Assembly (NCBI GenBank): GCA_003576845.1 | Contig: QEVJ01000029.1 | Coordinates: forward strand, 17,853-81,852 | DNA from: Planctomycetota bacterium | GTDB lineage: Bacteria > Planctomycetota > Planctomycetia > Pirellulales > PLA5 | Direction: 5' to 3' | DNA length: 64,000 nt | Shown: piece by piece, positions 45,980-54,621 of the stretch | Numbering within the stretch: the stretch's first letter is position 1 | How the letters are laid out: each line of letters begins with the position of its first letter | Position numbers and translations under genes: made by a program | Notes under the pieces: generated by a model | Database searches by the model: none | Told to the model about the DNA's origin: nothing | What the model saw: the letters and a program-made list of their open reading frames with translations, nothing else

Positions 45980-46948
45980 TTACGGCGACGTCGTGGGCCT
46001 GATTTCATTGAGGGTCTTACGGGTGACCGAGATGACCCATTCTTCAAGCGTCGGGTCCGGCAAGATGGCGTCGGGAACGTAAGCGATCGCGTCGCCGCGG
46101 CCCAATTCCGCGATGGCTTCGCCGATCAGTGCGTCCTGGAAACGTTCGTCTCGGGCCACGAGAACGGGGACGACGATCGCCCTTTGGTGTTTGGCGAGAA
46201 TCTTGCGAATCGCGTCTTGGGTGGGTTGCTTCGAGTAGTGCACGACGTGTCCGCACCAGGCGTGAACGACCTCGGCGACGCCGGTTGCTCGCTTTACGGC
46301 CGACCCAAGTCGGGAAAAAAATGCTTGCCATTCGGCGTCGAACGTGATGTCTCCATAGGCGACGAGAACGACTCCCTCGCCAGCCGGCTCGCGACTCAAC
46401 GCGGCAACGCGACGAGGGAGGTTACTTTCCAACAATAGCGAGAAGTCCAGCAGCGGGGCGACGGTTATGGTCGCGGTGGGGTTATAGCACTCGATCCCTT
46501 CGGACTTTAGACGCAGGGCCGTGTTCGCGTCGTCTCGGATTCCGGCGATCGTGGGAATGTCGTCGAACGAATGAGAACTGACGGTGAGCAACAAAGGCAG
46601 GAGGATTACGTCGGCGTAGCCCTCGCGGTCGAACTCCTTGAGCGTCGACGCGATCGAAGGCTCCGTGTATTCCATGAACGCGGACTTGACTTCGCCGACG
46701 CCGGAAATCTCGCGCAGCCGAGGCGCGACGGCATCATGAAATTCTTCGAGCATCTTTCTCCAAGCCGGCGAGTGCGAGCCGTGCGAAACCAGCAAGATGC
46801 CCACTCGGGAGTCCTTCGGCGGGGACGCTGAGGCATGTGCACGGTCCGAAGGGCTAGCGTTCGTGTCGGAGCAACCTGGCGACGCGCACAGCGCGATGAC
46901 GCACAACGCGACGACTGGGCCGATGGCGACAACGTTTGAGTGGTTCAT
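45980..46948 (-). CDS. CbiX/sirohydrochlorin-chelatase-like protein with export/lipoprotein signal
   Basis: ATG at 46948 is chosen because GGGAGC is just upstream and a signal follows: VVAIGPVVALCVIALCASPGC, with SPGC as a plausible lipobox. 322 residues. Two CbiX-type half-domains: VGILLVSHGSHSPAWRKMLEEF with the metal-ligand His, and VVLVAYGDITFDAEWQAFFSRLG with the later His-rich HAWCGHVVHYS. Cytoplasmic CbiX inserts Co or Fe into sirohydrochlorin; exported chelatase relatives are known in sulfate reducers. An extracytoplasmic position would suit haem or metal handling for the exported enzymes nearby. Its promoter carries the same operator core as the NXR-like operon. Confidence 0.8.
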   Translation of the reverse strand: MNHSNVVAIGPVVALCVIALCASPGCSDTNASPSDRAHASASPPKDSRVGILLVSHGSHSPAWRKMLEEFHDAVAPRLREISGVGEVKSAFMEYTEPSIASTLKEFDREGYADVILLPLLLTVSSHSFDDIPTIAGIRDDANTALRLKSEGIECYNPTATITVAPLLDFSLLLESNLPRRVAALSREPAGEGVVLVAYGDITFDAEWQAFFSRLGSAVKRATGVAEVVHAWCGHVVHYSKQPTQDAIRKILAKHQRAIVVPVLVARDERFQDALIGEAIAELGRGDAIAYVPDAILPDPTLEEWVISVTRKTLNEIRPTTSP

Positions 46949-47062
46949 TGCATAAGCTCCCAAGAGGCGCAAAGTTTGCGATGCAAGAGGCGGGTGAACG
47001 AATCGCGTTGTCACAACAGGTTTGCGGAAAGTCGGGCAGGTCGTGCGGGTCGAATTGCGGTT

Positions 47063-47104
47063 CCGCAGCAGCCCATTTTTCTATGGAATAACAATGGGCT
47101 GCGG
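47063..47104 (-). other. Strong hairpin in the leader of the CbiX-like mRNA
   Basis: Arms CCGCA + GCCCATT pair with AATGGGC + TGCGG (twelve base pairs, one 3-base bulge, 15-base loop). It lies in the roughly 210-base leader between the predicted start site (about 47162) and the ATG at 46948. No T-run follows, so it is more likely a leader structure than a terminator. It does not match a cobalamin riboswitch that I can recognise. Confidence 0.5.
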
Positions 47105-47168
47105 AGCTCACTGGCGGCTGTTCTACCGAGACCAAGTCGCCGCACTAATGATACTGCGACTCGGTGTC

Positions 47169-47197
47169 ATTATGGATAACAATATCCATTTTGTCCG
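47169..47197 (-). promoter_or_regulatory. Promoter of the CbiX-PepSY operon with TGGAT-N6-ATCCA operator
   Basis: On the minus strand CGGACA (47192-47197), 17 bases, CATAAT (47169-47174). Between them lies the perfect 18-base palindrome ATGGATA-N4-TATCCAT (47172-47189). The core GGAT-N6-ATCC is identical in arms and spacing to the palindrome in front of the NXR-like operon at 49172-49185. The DNA between 47198 and 47336 shows nothing more. Confidence 0.6.
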
Positions 47198-47336
47198 GTT
47201 TGTAAAGCCCCGTTGCGGCGGGGGGCGGCTACAGGAGCGACGGAATGTCGGGTCCAACCGCGCCGGCGACGACATGCCGCGAAAGAGTTTCGCGTGTCGC
47301 TACGGGATTCGCCGCGGAAAGCGATCCGGCGAGGCC

Positions 47337-48170
47337 TCAGGCCGACTTTGTTCCTACCAGCGCGACGGCGGTCAAGTGAGAGCGGTATTTCCGGAAGACG
47401 CGCCTCATTGCCCGGACCCTTTGGCGTGCGGCGGGATGGCGCGCGACATTCCACGCGAACCGAAGTGATCCGAACACGCCTTCGTCGCGCACGAGCCGAA
47501 GAGGCTCGAGCAGGTGCATCGGGGCAAGACGCTCGAAGTCGATCCGAAAGCCGGCTGTCTCCAGCAGCGAACGCCACTCGGCGACCGTCAGCGGCCGAAC
47601 TCCGGCATGAATTTCATCGGACAAGTCGCGCTGAATGGCGACACCGATCGCTTCGTCGATGTCGTCGGGGACGAGTGCCAACTCGTGGATACCGTAACGT
47701 CCTGCCGTGGACAAGAGCCGGGCCGCTTCGGCGACGATGCGCTTTCGCGCGGCGTCGGCTTGCATCGAGAGCATGGCTTCGCCGTAAACTGCGGTTGCGC
47801 AAGCGTCGGGCAGACCCGTATTCTCGGCGGTTCCGAGAACGCAGCGGCGGCGCTGGCGATCGAGCAGGAGTCGCTCAACTTCCGCGGCGGCGCGGCAATC
47901 GCGCTCGACGGCGGTATACGACCGCGGATTTCGCTCGAGCGTCATGCGCGCGGTAACGCCGAGACCGGGTGCAAACTCGACCACATCGTCGGCGGCGGTG
48001 ATTGCGAGCGCGTCCAGCAGAGACCGTGTGAGTTCCAGACCACCGGGGCGCAACACGCGCTTGCCCATGCTGGCCAACAGCCAGTGTCCCGGCATTTTCT
48101 CCGCCGGCGGCTGGTGCTGTTCGGGACCGGAAATGTTGGCGAGGGGTGCTGGAGAGGCCGCGGCTTTCAC
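47337..48170 (-). CDS. Class I SAM-dependent methyltransferase
   Basis: GTG at 48170 is chosen (AAAGGAG seven bases upstream); it overlaps the stop of the regulator gene as GTGA, so the pair is translationally coupled. 277 residues. Rossmann methyltransferase motifs: VVEFAPGLGVTARMTLE (SAM-binding GxGxG-like motif I), YTAVERD (acidic motif II), LGTAENTGLPDACATAVYGEAMLSMQ and LLSTAGRYGIHELAL. The first 40 residues (PEQHQPPAEKMPGHWLLASMGKRVLRPGG) resemble methyltransferases that sit next to DGC-domain and metal-handling genes. Substrate unknown. Its link to an Rrf2-DGC regulator is the main clue. Confidence 0.8.
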   Translation of the reverse strand: MKAAASPAPLANISGPEQHQPPAEKMPGHWLLASMGKRVLRPGGLELTRSLLDALAITAADDVVEFAPGLGVTARMTLERNPRSYTAVERDCRAAAEVERLLLDRQRRRCVLGTAENTGLPDACATAVYGEAMLSMQADAARKRIVAEAARLLSTAGRYGIHELALVPDDIDEAIGVAIQRDLSDEIHAGVRPLTVAEWRSLLETAGFRIDFERLAPMHLLEPLRLVRDEGVFGSLRFAWNVARHPAARQRVRAMRRVFRKYRSHLTAVALVGTKSA

Positions 48171-48973
48171 TTGTGGCTCCTTTCTCTCCGCGTCGCTTTC
48201 TTCCGGGCAGCGTGGCGAAGCACGTTCTCGACTAGTTGATCCAATTCAACTCCGGTGGGCAGTTCGACGTTCTTGCGAATCCCCAAATCGAACAGCCGGA
48301 TATGGACGTCCACGCGCTCGCGGGCGAGCTCGAAGACTCCGTGACTGCATTCGATGGGGCAGCCGTCGATAACCCATATTTCCCGGCCTTGAATTTTCTT
48401 GAGAAACGTCGCCTTCGCGGCGCCCACGCCCGCGAGGCACGACATTTCGGCAATTCCGCGGCGATCGAGTTCGAGCGCGAGTTGATTGGCCAGTTGTCCG
48501 GCGTTCGAGCAGCCGGAACACGCGAAAACGACGGGAACCGCCGTGGGGGACGCGGCCGCCGCGCGAACGGGCGGAGTTGCATCGGTGGAATCGAGTAGCT
48601 GTGCGATCGTCATGCGGGCAAAGGCTCGGCCTGCGGAAACATAGATTTCGGCTAACTCGCCGCGAACAGTGCGGCCGCGCACTTGCGACGACTGTCCTAC
48701 CGAACTATCGCAAGTCCGTTCGAGTGGCGCGACGGCCGTGACGACGTCGCGAACCGTCATCTTTCTCGGCGACGCGGTTAGGCGATATCCGGCGTCGGGT
48801 CGCGGTTGCAAACGCACGAGAGAAGCTCGGGTCAAGTCCTGCAACGCTGCGGTCAAGCGTCTGCGCGGGACCCTGCTGCGACGAGCCAGAACCCCCGCGG
48901 GGATCGCAACGTCCGGATTGCGAGCCAACCAGACCACGGCAACTAACGCGTCCTCAACCGACTTGGAGAGCAT
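48167..48973 (-). CDS. Rrf2-type HTH fused to a DGC (putative zinc-binding) domain
   Basis: ATG at 48973 is chosen: GAGG lies just upstream and it begins the Rrf2 helix normally (MLSKSVEDALVAVVWLARNP). 268 residues. Residues 1-130 are the Rrf2 winged helix (IPAGVLARRSRVPRRRLTAALQDL), but only one cysteine (C88) remains of the Fe-S set. Residues about 145-255 are a DGC-type domain: FACSGCSNAGQLANQLALEL (C152, C155), C179, and the signature VIDGCPIECSHGVFE (C205, C209). The fusion suggests a regulator whose sensing ligand moved from an Fe-S cluster to a DGC metal site. It is divergent from the NXR-like operon and coupled to a methyltransferase. Confidence 0.8.
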   Translation of the reverse strand: MLSKSVEDALVAVVWLARNPDVAIPAGVLARRSRVPRRRLTAALQDLTRASLVRLQPRPDAGYRLTASPRKMTVRDVVTAVAPLERTCDSSVGQSSQVRGRTVRGELAEIYVSAGRAFARMTIAQLLDSTDATPPVRAAAASPTAVPVVFACSGCSNAGQLANQLALELDRRGIAEMSCLAGVGAAKATFLKKIQGREIWVIDGCPIECSHGVFELARERVDVHIRLFDLGIRKNVELPTGVELDQLVENVLRHAARKKATRRERSHK

Positions 48974-49163
48974 GAAGACCTCGACGAATGCGCAGAGCTT
49001 CAAGAATTCTACGACGCGGCGCGAGGAATTCAACGATTCGTGGAACCGAATGCTGCCTTGGCGTGAACGATTGTCGCTGAACGCGCCTCGTTGCGATGCC
49101 GCGCTGCGTGTGCGGCGTGAGAGAACCGGAACCCTGCGGCGCTCGAACCGCACGACGAATCAT

Positions 49164-49204
49164 CTAAAAGTGGATATTGACATCCTGTTTTAGGGCGGTA
49201 TACT
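49164..49204 (+). promoter_or_regulatory. Promoter and 30-bp operator of the NXR-like operon
   Basis: A perfect TTGACA (49177-49182), 16 bases, TATACT (49199-49204), 57 bases before the cytochrome gene. A 30-base inverted repeat (49164-49193) covers the -35 box: outer arms CTAAAA and TTTTAG, inner arms GGAT-N6-ATCC. Ten of twelve arm positions pair. The inner core recurs in the CbiX operon promoter. The divergent Rrf2-DGC protein is the obvious binder. Confidence 0.7.
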
Positions 49205-49261
49205 CGCAGTGAGTTTCACCGTTCCGATTGCAGGTGTCCGAGTCGAGCGAGGAACTGCGAA

Positions 49262-50992
49262 ATGGGATTCGGAAAGAGCAACAACGGTATGCCGTCCTTC
49301 CAATCGCTAGTCGCCGCGATCGGCGCGTTCGCGGTACTCGTCGCAGGTGGTTGCGGCGACGGAGGCGGTATCGGGGAGCCGCCTCCCGCGGCGACGCGAG
49401 ACGCGGGGCCGGACACCGCGGCGAAGCAAGGCAACTCCTCCAAGAGCGGCGGGACCGCAAGCAACGCGGCGAGCATCGCCGAAGCCAGGCCAGCGCCGCC
49501 GAGCGAAACCGGCGAACAGCTCTTCCAGCGGCATTGCGCCGCATGTCACGGAGAGCGCGGGGATGGGCAGGGCTTGGCGGCGCGGTTCTTGTTTCCCCGG
49601 CCACGAAATCTCCGCGGAAGCAGCTTTCGTCTGGTAAGCACGACGACCGGTGTTCCGACGCGCGCCGATTTGCAGGCGGTGCTGTTGCGCGGGATGCCCG
49701 GGTCTTCAATGCCGCCGTGGGGCCATCTTTCCGAGGCGGATCGCGGACGTTTGATCGATGAGGTCTTGCGATTGCGAACGGAAGGCGCCCGCGAGAAGTA
49801 CCTGCGAAAGCTCAAGGAGGAAGACGAGTTGTCGGATGAGGAAATCGCCGCCGAAGACGTGCAGCAGGAAATCCGCGAGTTCGTCGAACGGTCGATGACG
49901 CCGGGCGAAGCGCTCGCGGTTCCGCAGATCGGCGAGCCGACCTCGGAAAGCATCGCATCCGGCAAGGAAATATATGTGAAAGCCGGTTGTCAGCAATGCC
50001 ACGGCGCCGAGGGTAAAGGCGACGGAGTGCAAAAGATGGTCGACGCGGAGATGTTGCCGACCTCGCCGCGCGACTTCACGATGGGGATTTTCAAGGGCGG
50101 GCACGACGCAGAGTCGCTCTATCGGCGGACCGCATACGGCATGCCGGGTACGCCGATGCCCAGCTCGCCCACCCTGACACCGGAGCAAATCGTCGATCTC
50201 GTACATTTCGTGCGTTCGCTGTCGACCGAGGAGGCGCGGCAGGCAGCCGTATTGCGCCGGGAACGGATCGTCGCGCGGCGCGTGGGCGCCATTCCCGACG
50301 CGTTGAATGCCGAGGCGTGGCAGGGGACGGCAGTAACCTTGCGAACGGCTCCGCTTTGGTGGCGAAACGGCGGGGATCGGGACTTGACGGTCGGGGCACT
50401 GCACGACGGTTCGTCCTTGGCCATTCGCTTGTCGTGGTTCGATGGATCCGAAAACCTCCATGCGCCGCAGCCGGAGCGATTCAAGGATCTGGCCGCAGTG
50501 CAGCTTTATGCAGGCGTTGCGGAGCCGTTTCTCGGCATGGGCGCCGAGAAAAGCGCGTTGGACATTTGGCAGTGGCGGGCCGGTGCGGGGGAAGATCGCG
50601 GACGAGAGTCGCAGTTGGACGACTATCCCTTCGACGCGCCGGTATACAGCGAGTTGGCCGACGGCCAGCCACTTCCCGACTTCGTCGCGGCTCGCGCGGC
50701 GGGCAATCCATTGTCCGATGCGACCCGCAGCGGATGGAGTCTGGCTGCTAAGGGGCCAGGAAGCCTAACGTTCATGCCCCGACCATCACAGTTGATCGAA
50801 GCGAACGCCGAATGGAAAGACGGCCGCTGGACCGTCGTATTGAAAAGGCCATTGGCGGTGCCGGCGGAAGCCGGGCTTTCGCTTCGACTTAACGCCAGCT
50901 ACTCGGCGGCATTTGCAGTGTGGGACGGCGAGACTCGGGACCGCGCCGGGCAGAAGTCGATCACGATCTGGCAGGATTTGGTTCTGGAGTGA
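49262..50992 (+). CDS. Dihaem cytochrome c fused to an ethylbenzene-dehydrogenase-type haem-b (gamma) domain
   Basis: 576 residues. A lipoprotein signal (FAVLVAGGC, Cys31) is followed by a low-complexity linker. First cytochrome c domain with CAACH (92-96), second with CQQCH (about 243-247); both have downstream Met segments (MPGSSMPPWG, MPGTPMPSSP) as possible sixth ligands. The C-terminal part (about 330-576) resembles the haem-binding gamma subunit of type II DMSO-reductase-family enzymes: AVTLRTAPLWWRNGG, LSWFDGSENLHA, DLAAVQLY. It would take electrons from, or give them to, the beta subunit and pass them to soluble carriers. First gene of the operon; the fusion of cytochrome c and gamma domain in one lipoprotein is notable. 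Confidence 0.85.
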   Translation: MGFGKSNNGMPSFQSLVAAIGAFAVLVAGGCGDGGGIGEPPPAATRDAGPDTAAKQGNSSKSGGTASNAASIAEARPAPPSETGEQLFQRHCAACHGERGDGQGLAARFLFPRPRNLRGSSFRLVSTTTGVPTRADLQAVLLRGMPGSSMPPWGHLSEADRGRLIDEVLRLRTEGAREKYLRKLKEEDELSDEEIAAEDVQQEIREFVERSMTPGEALAVPQIGEPTSESIASGKEIYVKAGCQQCHGAEGKGDGVQKMVDAEMLPTSPRDFTMGIFKGGHDAESLYRRTAYGMPGTPMPSSPTLTPEQIVDLVHFVRSLSTEEARQAAVLRRERIVARRVGAIPDALNAEAWQGTAVTLRTAPLWWRNGGDRDLTVGALHDGSSLAIRLSWFDGSENLHAPQPERFKDLAAVQLYAGVAEPFLGMGAEKSALDIWQWRAGAGEDRGRESQLDDYPFDAPVYSELADGQPLPDFVAARAAGNPLSDATRSGWSLAAKGPGSLTFMPRPSQLIEANAEWKDGRWTVVLKRPLAVPAEAGLSLRLNASYSAAFAVWDGETRDRAGQKSITIWQDLVLE

Positions 50993-51101
50993 AGGCGCCG
51001 GGCGATGGCGATGCGGGTACCGGCGATGCGATTCCGTGCTACCGACGAGAACGCGAAGCACTCGCCACGGAGAATCGGTAGGCTGAAAGGGAGCGAACTC
51101 C

Positions 51102-54100
51102 ATGGATCGACGAACGTTTTTGCAAGCTGCAATGGCAACGATGGGTAGCGCGGGCGTGCTTGCGCCACGGTTGTGGGCGTTTGACCCGGTGGCCGTCGAC
51201 AACCCGCTCGGCGACTATCCCGATCGTAACTGGGAAGCCTTGTATCGCGATCAGTATCGGTACGATCGGTCCTTTACGTGGGTTTGCGCGCCGAACGATA
51301 CGCACAACTGTCGGATGACCGCTTACGTGCGTAACGGGATCGTGCTTCGTTCCGAGCAGGCTTACGAGGGCGGAAAGGTCGGCGACCTCTACGGAAACAC
51401 GGACACGGTCCATTGGAATCCGCGCGGCTGCGGCAAGGGGTTTAGCCAACAGCGCCGCGTGTATGGTCCGTATCGTTTGCGGGGGCCGATGATTCGCAAG
51501 GGATGGAAACAGTGGGCCGACGATGGATTTCCGTCGCTTTCCGATCAGCCGGAACTGCGCGACAAGTACAAGTTCAACTCTCGGGGCACGGACACGTTCG
51601 TTAACGCCACGTGGGACGAAGCGTACTCGTACCACGCCAAGGCAGTGGTGGCGATCGCCAAGACGTACTCCGGCGAGGAAGGCGCCAAGCGGCTCGCCGC
51701 CGATGGCTACGTCGAGGAGATGATCGACGCGGTTCACGGCGCCGGAACGCGGACGTGCAAGCTTCGCGGCGGCATGGGACTCTTGGGCGTCATGGGCAAG
51801 TACGGTTTGTATCGTTGGTCGAACATGCTGGCGCTGCTCGATTCGATTGTGCGCGGCGTCGAGCCCAAGGATGCCTTGGGCGGAAGGTTGTGGTCGAACT
51901 ACACCTGGCACGGCGACCAGGCGCCGGGGCATCCATTCGTCCACGGGTTGCAGGCGTCCGACTGCGACTTCAACGACATGCGGCACGCCAAGCTGCATAT
52001 CGGTTGCGGTAAGAACCTGGTCGAAAACAAGATGTCCGATTCGCACTGGTTCATCGAAATGATGGAACGCGGAGGGCGAATCGTGGTTATCACTCCGGAA
52101 TACTCGCCGCCGGCCACGAAGTCGGACTATTGGATTCAGGTTCGGCCCGGCTGCACGGATACGGCGCTCTTCCTGGGCGTTACGAAGCTGATGGTCGACA
52201 ATCGGTGGTACGACGAGAAGTTCGTCTCGGCGTACACCGATTTTCCGCTGCTCATTCGCAAGGACACGCTCGCGCGCCTGCGGGCGAGCGACGTGTTCGC
52301 CGATTACACGCCGCGACTGGCGAAAGACGGGGCTTCCTACCGCGATCAGCATCTGACCGACGAGCAGTATGCGAAGATTGGCGACTTTGTCGTATACGAT
52401 TCTCAGGCATCCGAGCTGCGCGCGTTGACGCGCGACCAGATGGGCGCGCGAATGCAGGAGAGCGGACTTGCGCCGGCGCTTTCGTATTCGGGAAAGGTCA
52501 AGCTCGTGAGCGGCGAGGAGGTGGAGGTGATCACGCTTTGGGATGCGTACCAAGTGCACCTGGCCGATTACGATCTGGACACCGTCGCGGAAATCACGGG
52601 CGCGGACAAGTCGTTGATCGAGCGTCTTGCGAAAGACATCTGGGACGTGTCGCAGGCGGGGCATTCGGTGGCGATTCACGTCGGCGAGGGAATCAATCAT
52701 TGGTTCCACGCAACGCTCGCGAACCGCGCTCAGTACTTGCCGCTGATGCTTACGGGGCAGATCGGACGGCCCGGCGCCGGCTGTTTCACTTGGGCCGGTA
52801 ATTACAAGGCGGCGCTGTTTCAAGCGACGGCGGAATCCGGCCCGGGCTTCCTGGGGTGGATTGCGGAGGATCCCTTCGCGCCGAATCTCGATCCGGCCGC
52901 AGACGGCAAAGACATCAAAGTCAACAAGACGACGAAAGACGAAGAACCCGCTTATTGGAATCACGGCGATCGTCCGCTGGTCGTCGACACGCCGAAGTAC
53001 GGGCGGCGATGCTTCACCGGCGCGACGCACATGCCGACGCCGACGAAGTTCCTGTGGTTCACCAACGTCAACTTGTTCAACAACGCGAAGCATGCCTACG
53101 ACATGCTGTTCGTGGTGAACCCGAAGATCGATTGCATCGTGACCCAGGACGTGGAGATCACCAGCTCTTGCGAGTACGCCGATCTGGTTCTCCCTGCGAA
53201 CACGTGGATGGAGTTTCAGACGTACGAGATTACCGCGTCGTGCTCGAATCCCTACTTGCAGATATGGAAGGGCGGCATTGCCCCGCTGTACCAGACGCGC
53301 GACGACGTGCACATTCTGGCGGAAGCGGCCGAGGCGCTCGGTCGCGAGACCAACGACCCGCGATTCGCCGCGTATTGGCAGTTCATCCTGCAAGACAAGA
53401 CGAATGGCGTGAAAGTTTACATGCAGCGTTTGCTCGACGCGTCGAGCACGACTCGCGGGTACAAGGTCGACGAGATTCTCGCGGGCAAGTACGGCGAACC
53501 GGGCGTGGCGTTGATGCTGTTCCGGACGTACCCGCGAATCCCGTTTTACGAGAACATTCACGACGGGTTGCCGTTCTGGACGGACACGGGGCGATTGAAC
53601 GCGTATTGCGACATTCCCGAAGCGATCGTGCACGGCGAGAATTTCATCGTGCATCGCGAGGGCCCGGAGGCGACGCCGTACTTGCCGAACGTGATCGTCA
53701 GCACGAATCCGCTGGTTCGGCCGGACGATTTCGGTTTGAGCCGCGAGGCAATGCACTGGGACGAGCGGACGATTCGGAACATCAAGCTGCCGTGGTCGGA
53801 AGTGAAAGCGACACAGAACCCGCTGTGGGCGGCCGGCTACCGATTCTACTTGCTGACGCCGAAGACTCGGCATCGCGTCCATTCGCAATGGTCGAACGTC
53901 GACTGGCACAACATCTGGGATTCGAATTTCGGCGACGCGCACCGGCGGGACAAGCGATTGCCGTTCTTCGGCGACCATCAGTTGCACATCACGCCGGCGG
54001 ATGCTGCGGAACTCGGCCTGAACAACGGCGATTACGTCTACGTCGACTCGAACCCTGAGGATCGACCGTTCCGCGGTTGGCAGAACGATCCCGAGCGAGC

Positions 54101-54578
54101 GAAGGTCGCGCGGCTCAAGCTGCGCGTCACGTTCAACACGAGTTACCCGCGGGGCGTGGTGATGACCAAGCACGCTCCGTACATTTCGACGGAGCGAACG
54201 GTTCTAGCGCACGAGACGAGGCCCGATGGGCGGGCGCGGTCGGCCGACACGGGTTACCAGGCGAACTTGCGGTACGGCGCGCAGCAATCGTGCACGCGCA
54301 ACTGGCTCATGCCGATGCACCAGACGGACACGCTGTTTCACAAGGCCAAGGTGAAGATGGCATTCATGTTTGGCGGCGAGGCGGACAATCATGCGATCAA
54401 CACCGTGCCCAAGGAAACGCTGGTGAAGATCGTCAAAGCAGAGGATGGAGGCGAGGACGGCAAGGGGATTTGGAGCGGTGCGGCTGAGAGCGTCGCCTTT
54501 GGCCCGCACGTCGACAGCCCACAGAATCAGTTGTATTTGACGGGCGGGTACGTGCAGATTTCCGGACGCGAGGCGTGA
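51102..54578 (+). CDS. NXR/NarG-like catalytic alpha subunit, Tat-exported Mo-bis-MGD enzyme
   Basis: 1158 residues; GGGAG precedes the ATG. The N-terminus is a Tat signal (MDRRTFLQAAMATMGSAG), so the enzyme faces outward. The N-terminal cluster site is C62-x3-D66-x3-C70-x39-C110: Cys replaces the NarG His and Asp replaces its second Cys. The molybdenum ligand should be D272 in NYTWHGDQAPGHPF. Mo-cofactor segments include KLHIGCGKNLVENKMSDSHWF, VGEGINHWFHATLANRAQYL and LTGQIGRPGAGCFTWAGNYK. This places it among type II DMSO reductases, close to nitrite oxidoreductase and periplasmic nitrate reductases. Direction (nitrite oxidation, nitrate reduction or another oxyanion) cannot be read from the sequence. 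Confidence 0.85.
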   Translation: MDRRTFLQAAMATMGSAGVLAPRLWAFDPVAVDNPLGDYPDRNWEALYRDQYRYDRSFTWVCAPNDTHNCRMTAYVRNGIVLRSEQAYEGGKVGDLYGNTDTVHWNPRGCGKGFSQQRRVYGPYRLRGPMIRKGWKQWADDGFPSLSDQPELRDKYKFNSRGTDTFVNATWDEAYSYHAKAVVAIAKTYSGEEGAKRLAADGYVEEMIDAVHGAGTRTCKLRGGMGLLGVMGKYGLYRWSNMLALLDSIVRGVEPKDALGGRLWSNYTWHGDQAPGHPFVHGLQASDCDFNDMRHAKLHIGCGKNLVENKMSDSHWFIEMMERGGRIVVITPEYSPPATKSDYWIQVRPGCTDTALFLGVTKLMVDNRWYDEKFVSAYTDFPLLIRKDTLARLRASDVFADYTPRLAKDGASYRDQHLTDEQYAKIGDFVVYDSQASELRALTRDQMGARMQESGLAPALSYSGKVKLVSGEEVEVITLWDAYQVHLADYDLDTVAEITGADKSLIERLAKDIWDVSQAGHSVAIHVGEGINHWFHATLANRAQYLPLMLTGQIGRPGAGCFTWAGNYKAALFQATAESGPGFLGWIAEDPFAPNLDPAADGKDIKVNKTTKDEEPAYWNHGDRPLVVDTPKYGRRCFTGATHMPTPTKFLWFTNVNLFNNAKHAYDMLFVVNPKIDCIVTQDVEITSSCEYADLVLPANTWMEFQTYEITASCSNPYLQIWKGGIAPLYQTRDDVHILAEAAEALGRETNDPRFAAYWQFILQDKTNGVKVYMQRLLDASSTTRGYKVDEILAGKYGEPGVALMLFRTYPRIPFYENIHDGLPFWTDTGRLNAYCDIPEAIVHGENFIVHREGPEATPYLPNVIVSTNPLVRPDDFGLSREAMHWDERTIRNIKLPWSEVKATQNPLWAAGYRFYLLTPKTRHRVHSQWSNVDWHNIWDSNFGDAHRRDKRLPFFGDHQLHITPADAAELGLNNGDYVYVDSNPEDRPFRGWQNDPERAKVARLKLRVTFNTSYPRGVVMTKHAPYISTERTVLAHETRPDGRARSADTGYQANLRYGAQQSCTRNWLMPMHQTDTLFHKAKVKMAFMFGGEADNHAINTVPKETLVKIVKAEDGGEDGKGIWSGAAESVAFGPHVDSPQNQLYLTGGYVQISGREA

Positions 54579-54621
54579 TTCCTAGGGCAGCAAAGGCGGC
54601 ACGCGGCGGGAGGACTATGCG

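Noticed and set aside
51039..54173. 1044-codon open frame antisense to the alpha subunit
   Set aside because: A GC-driven shadow: no ribosome site or family resemblance, and the opposite strand encodes an intact molybdoenzyme.
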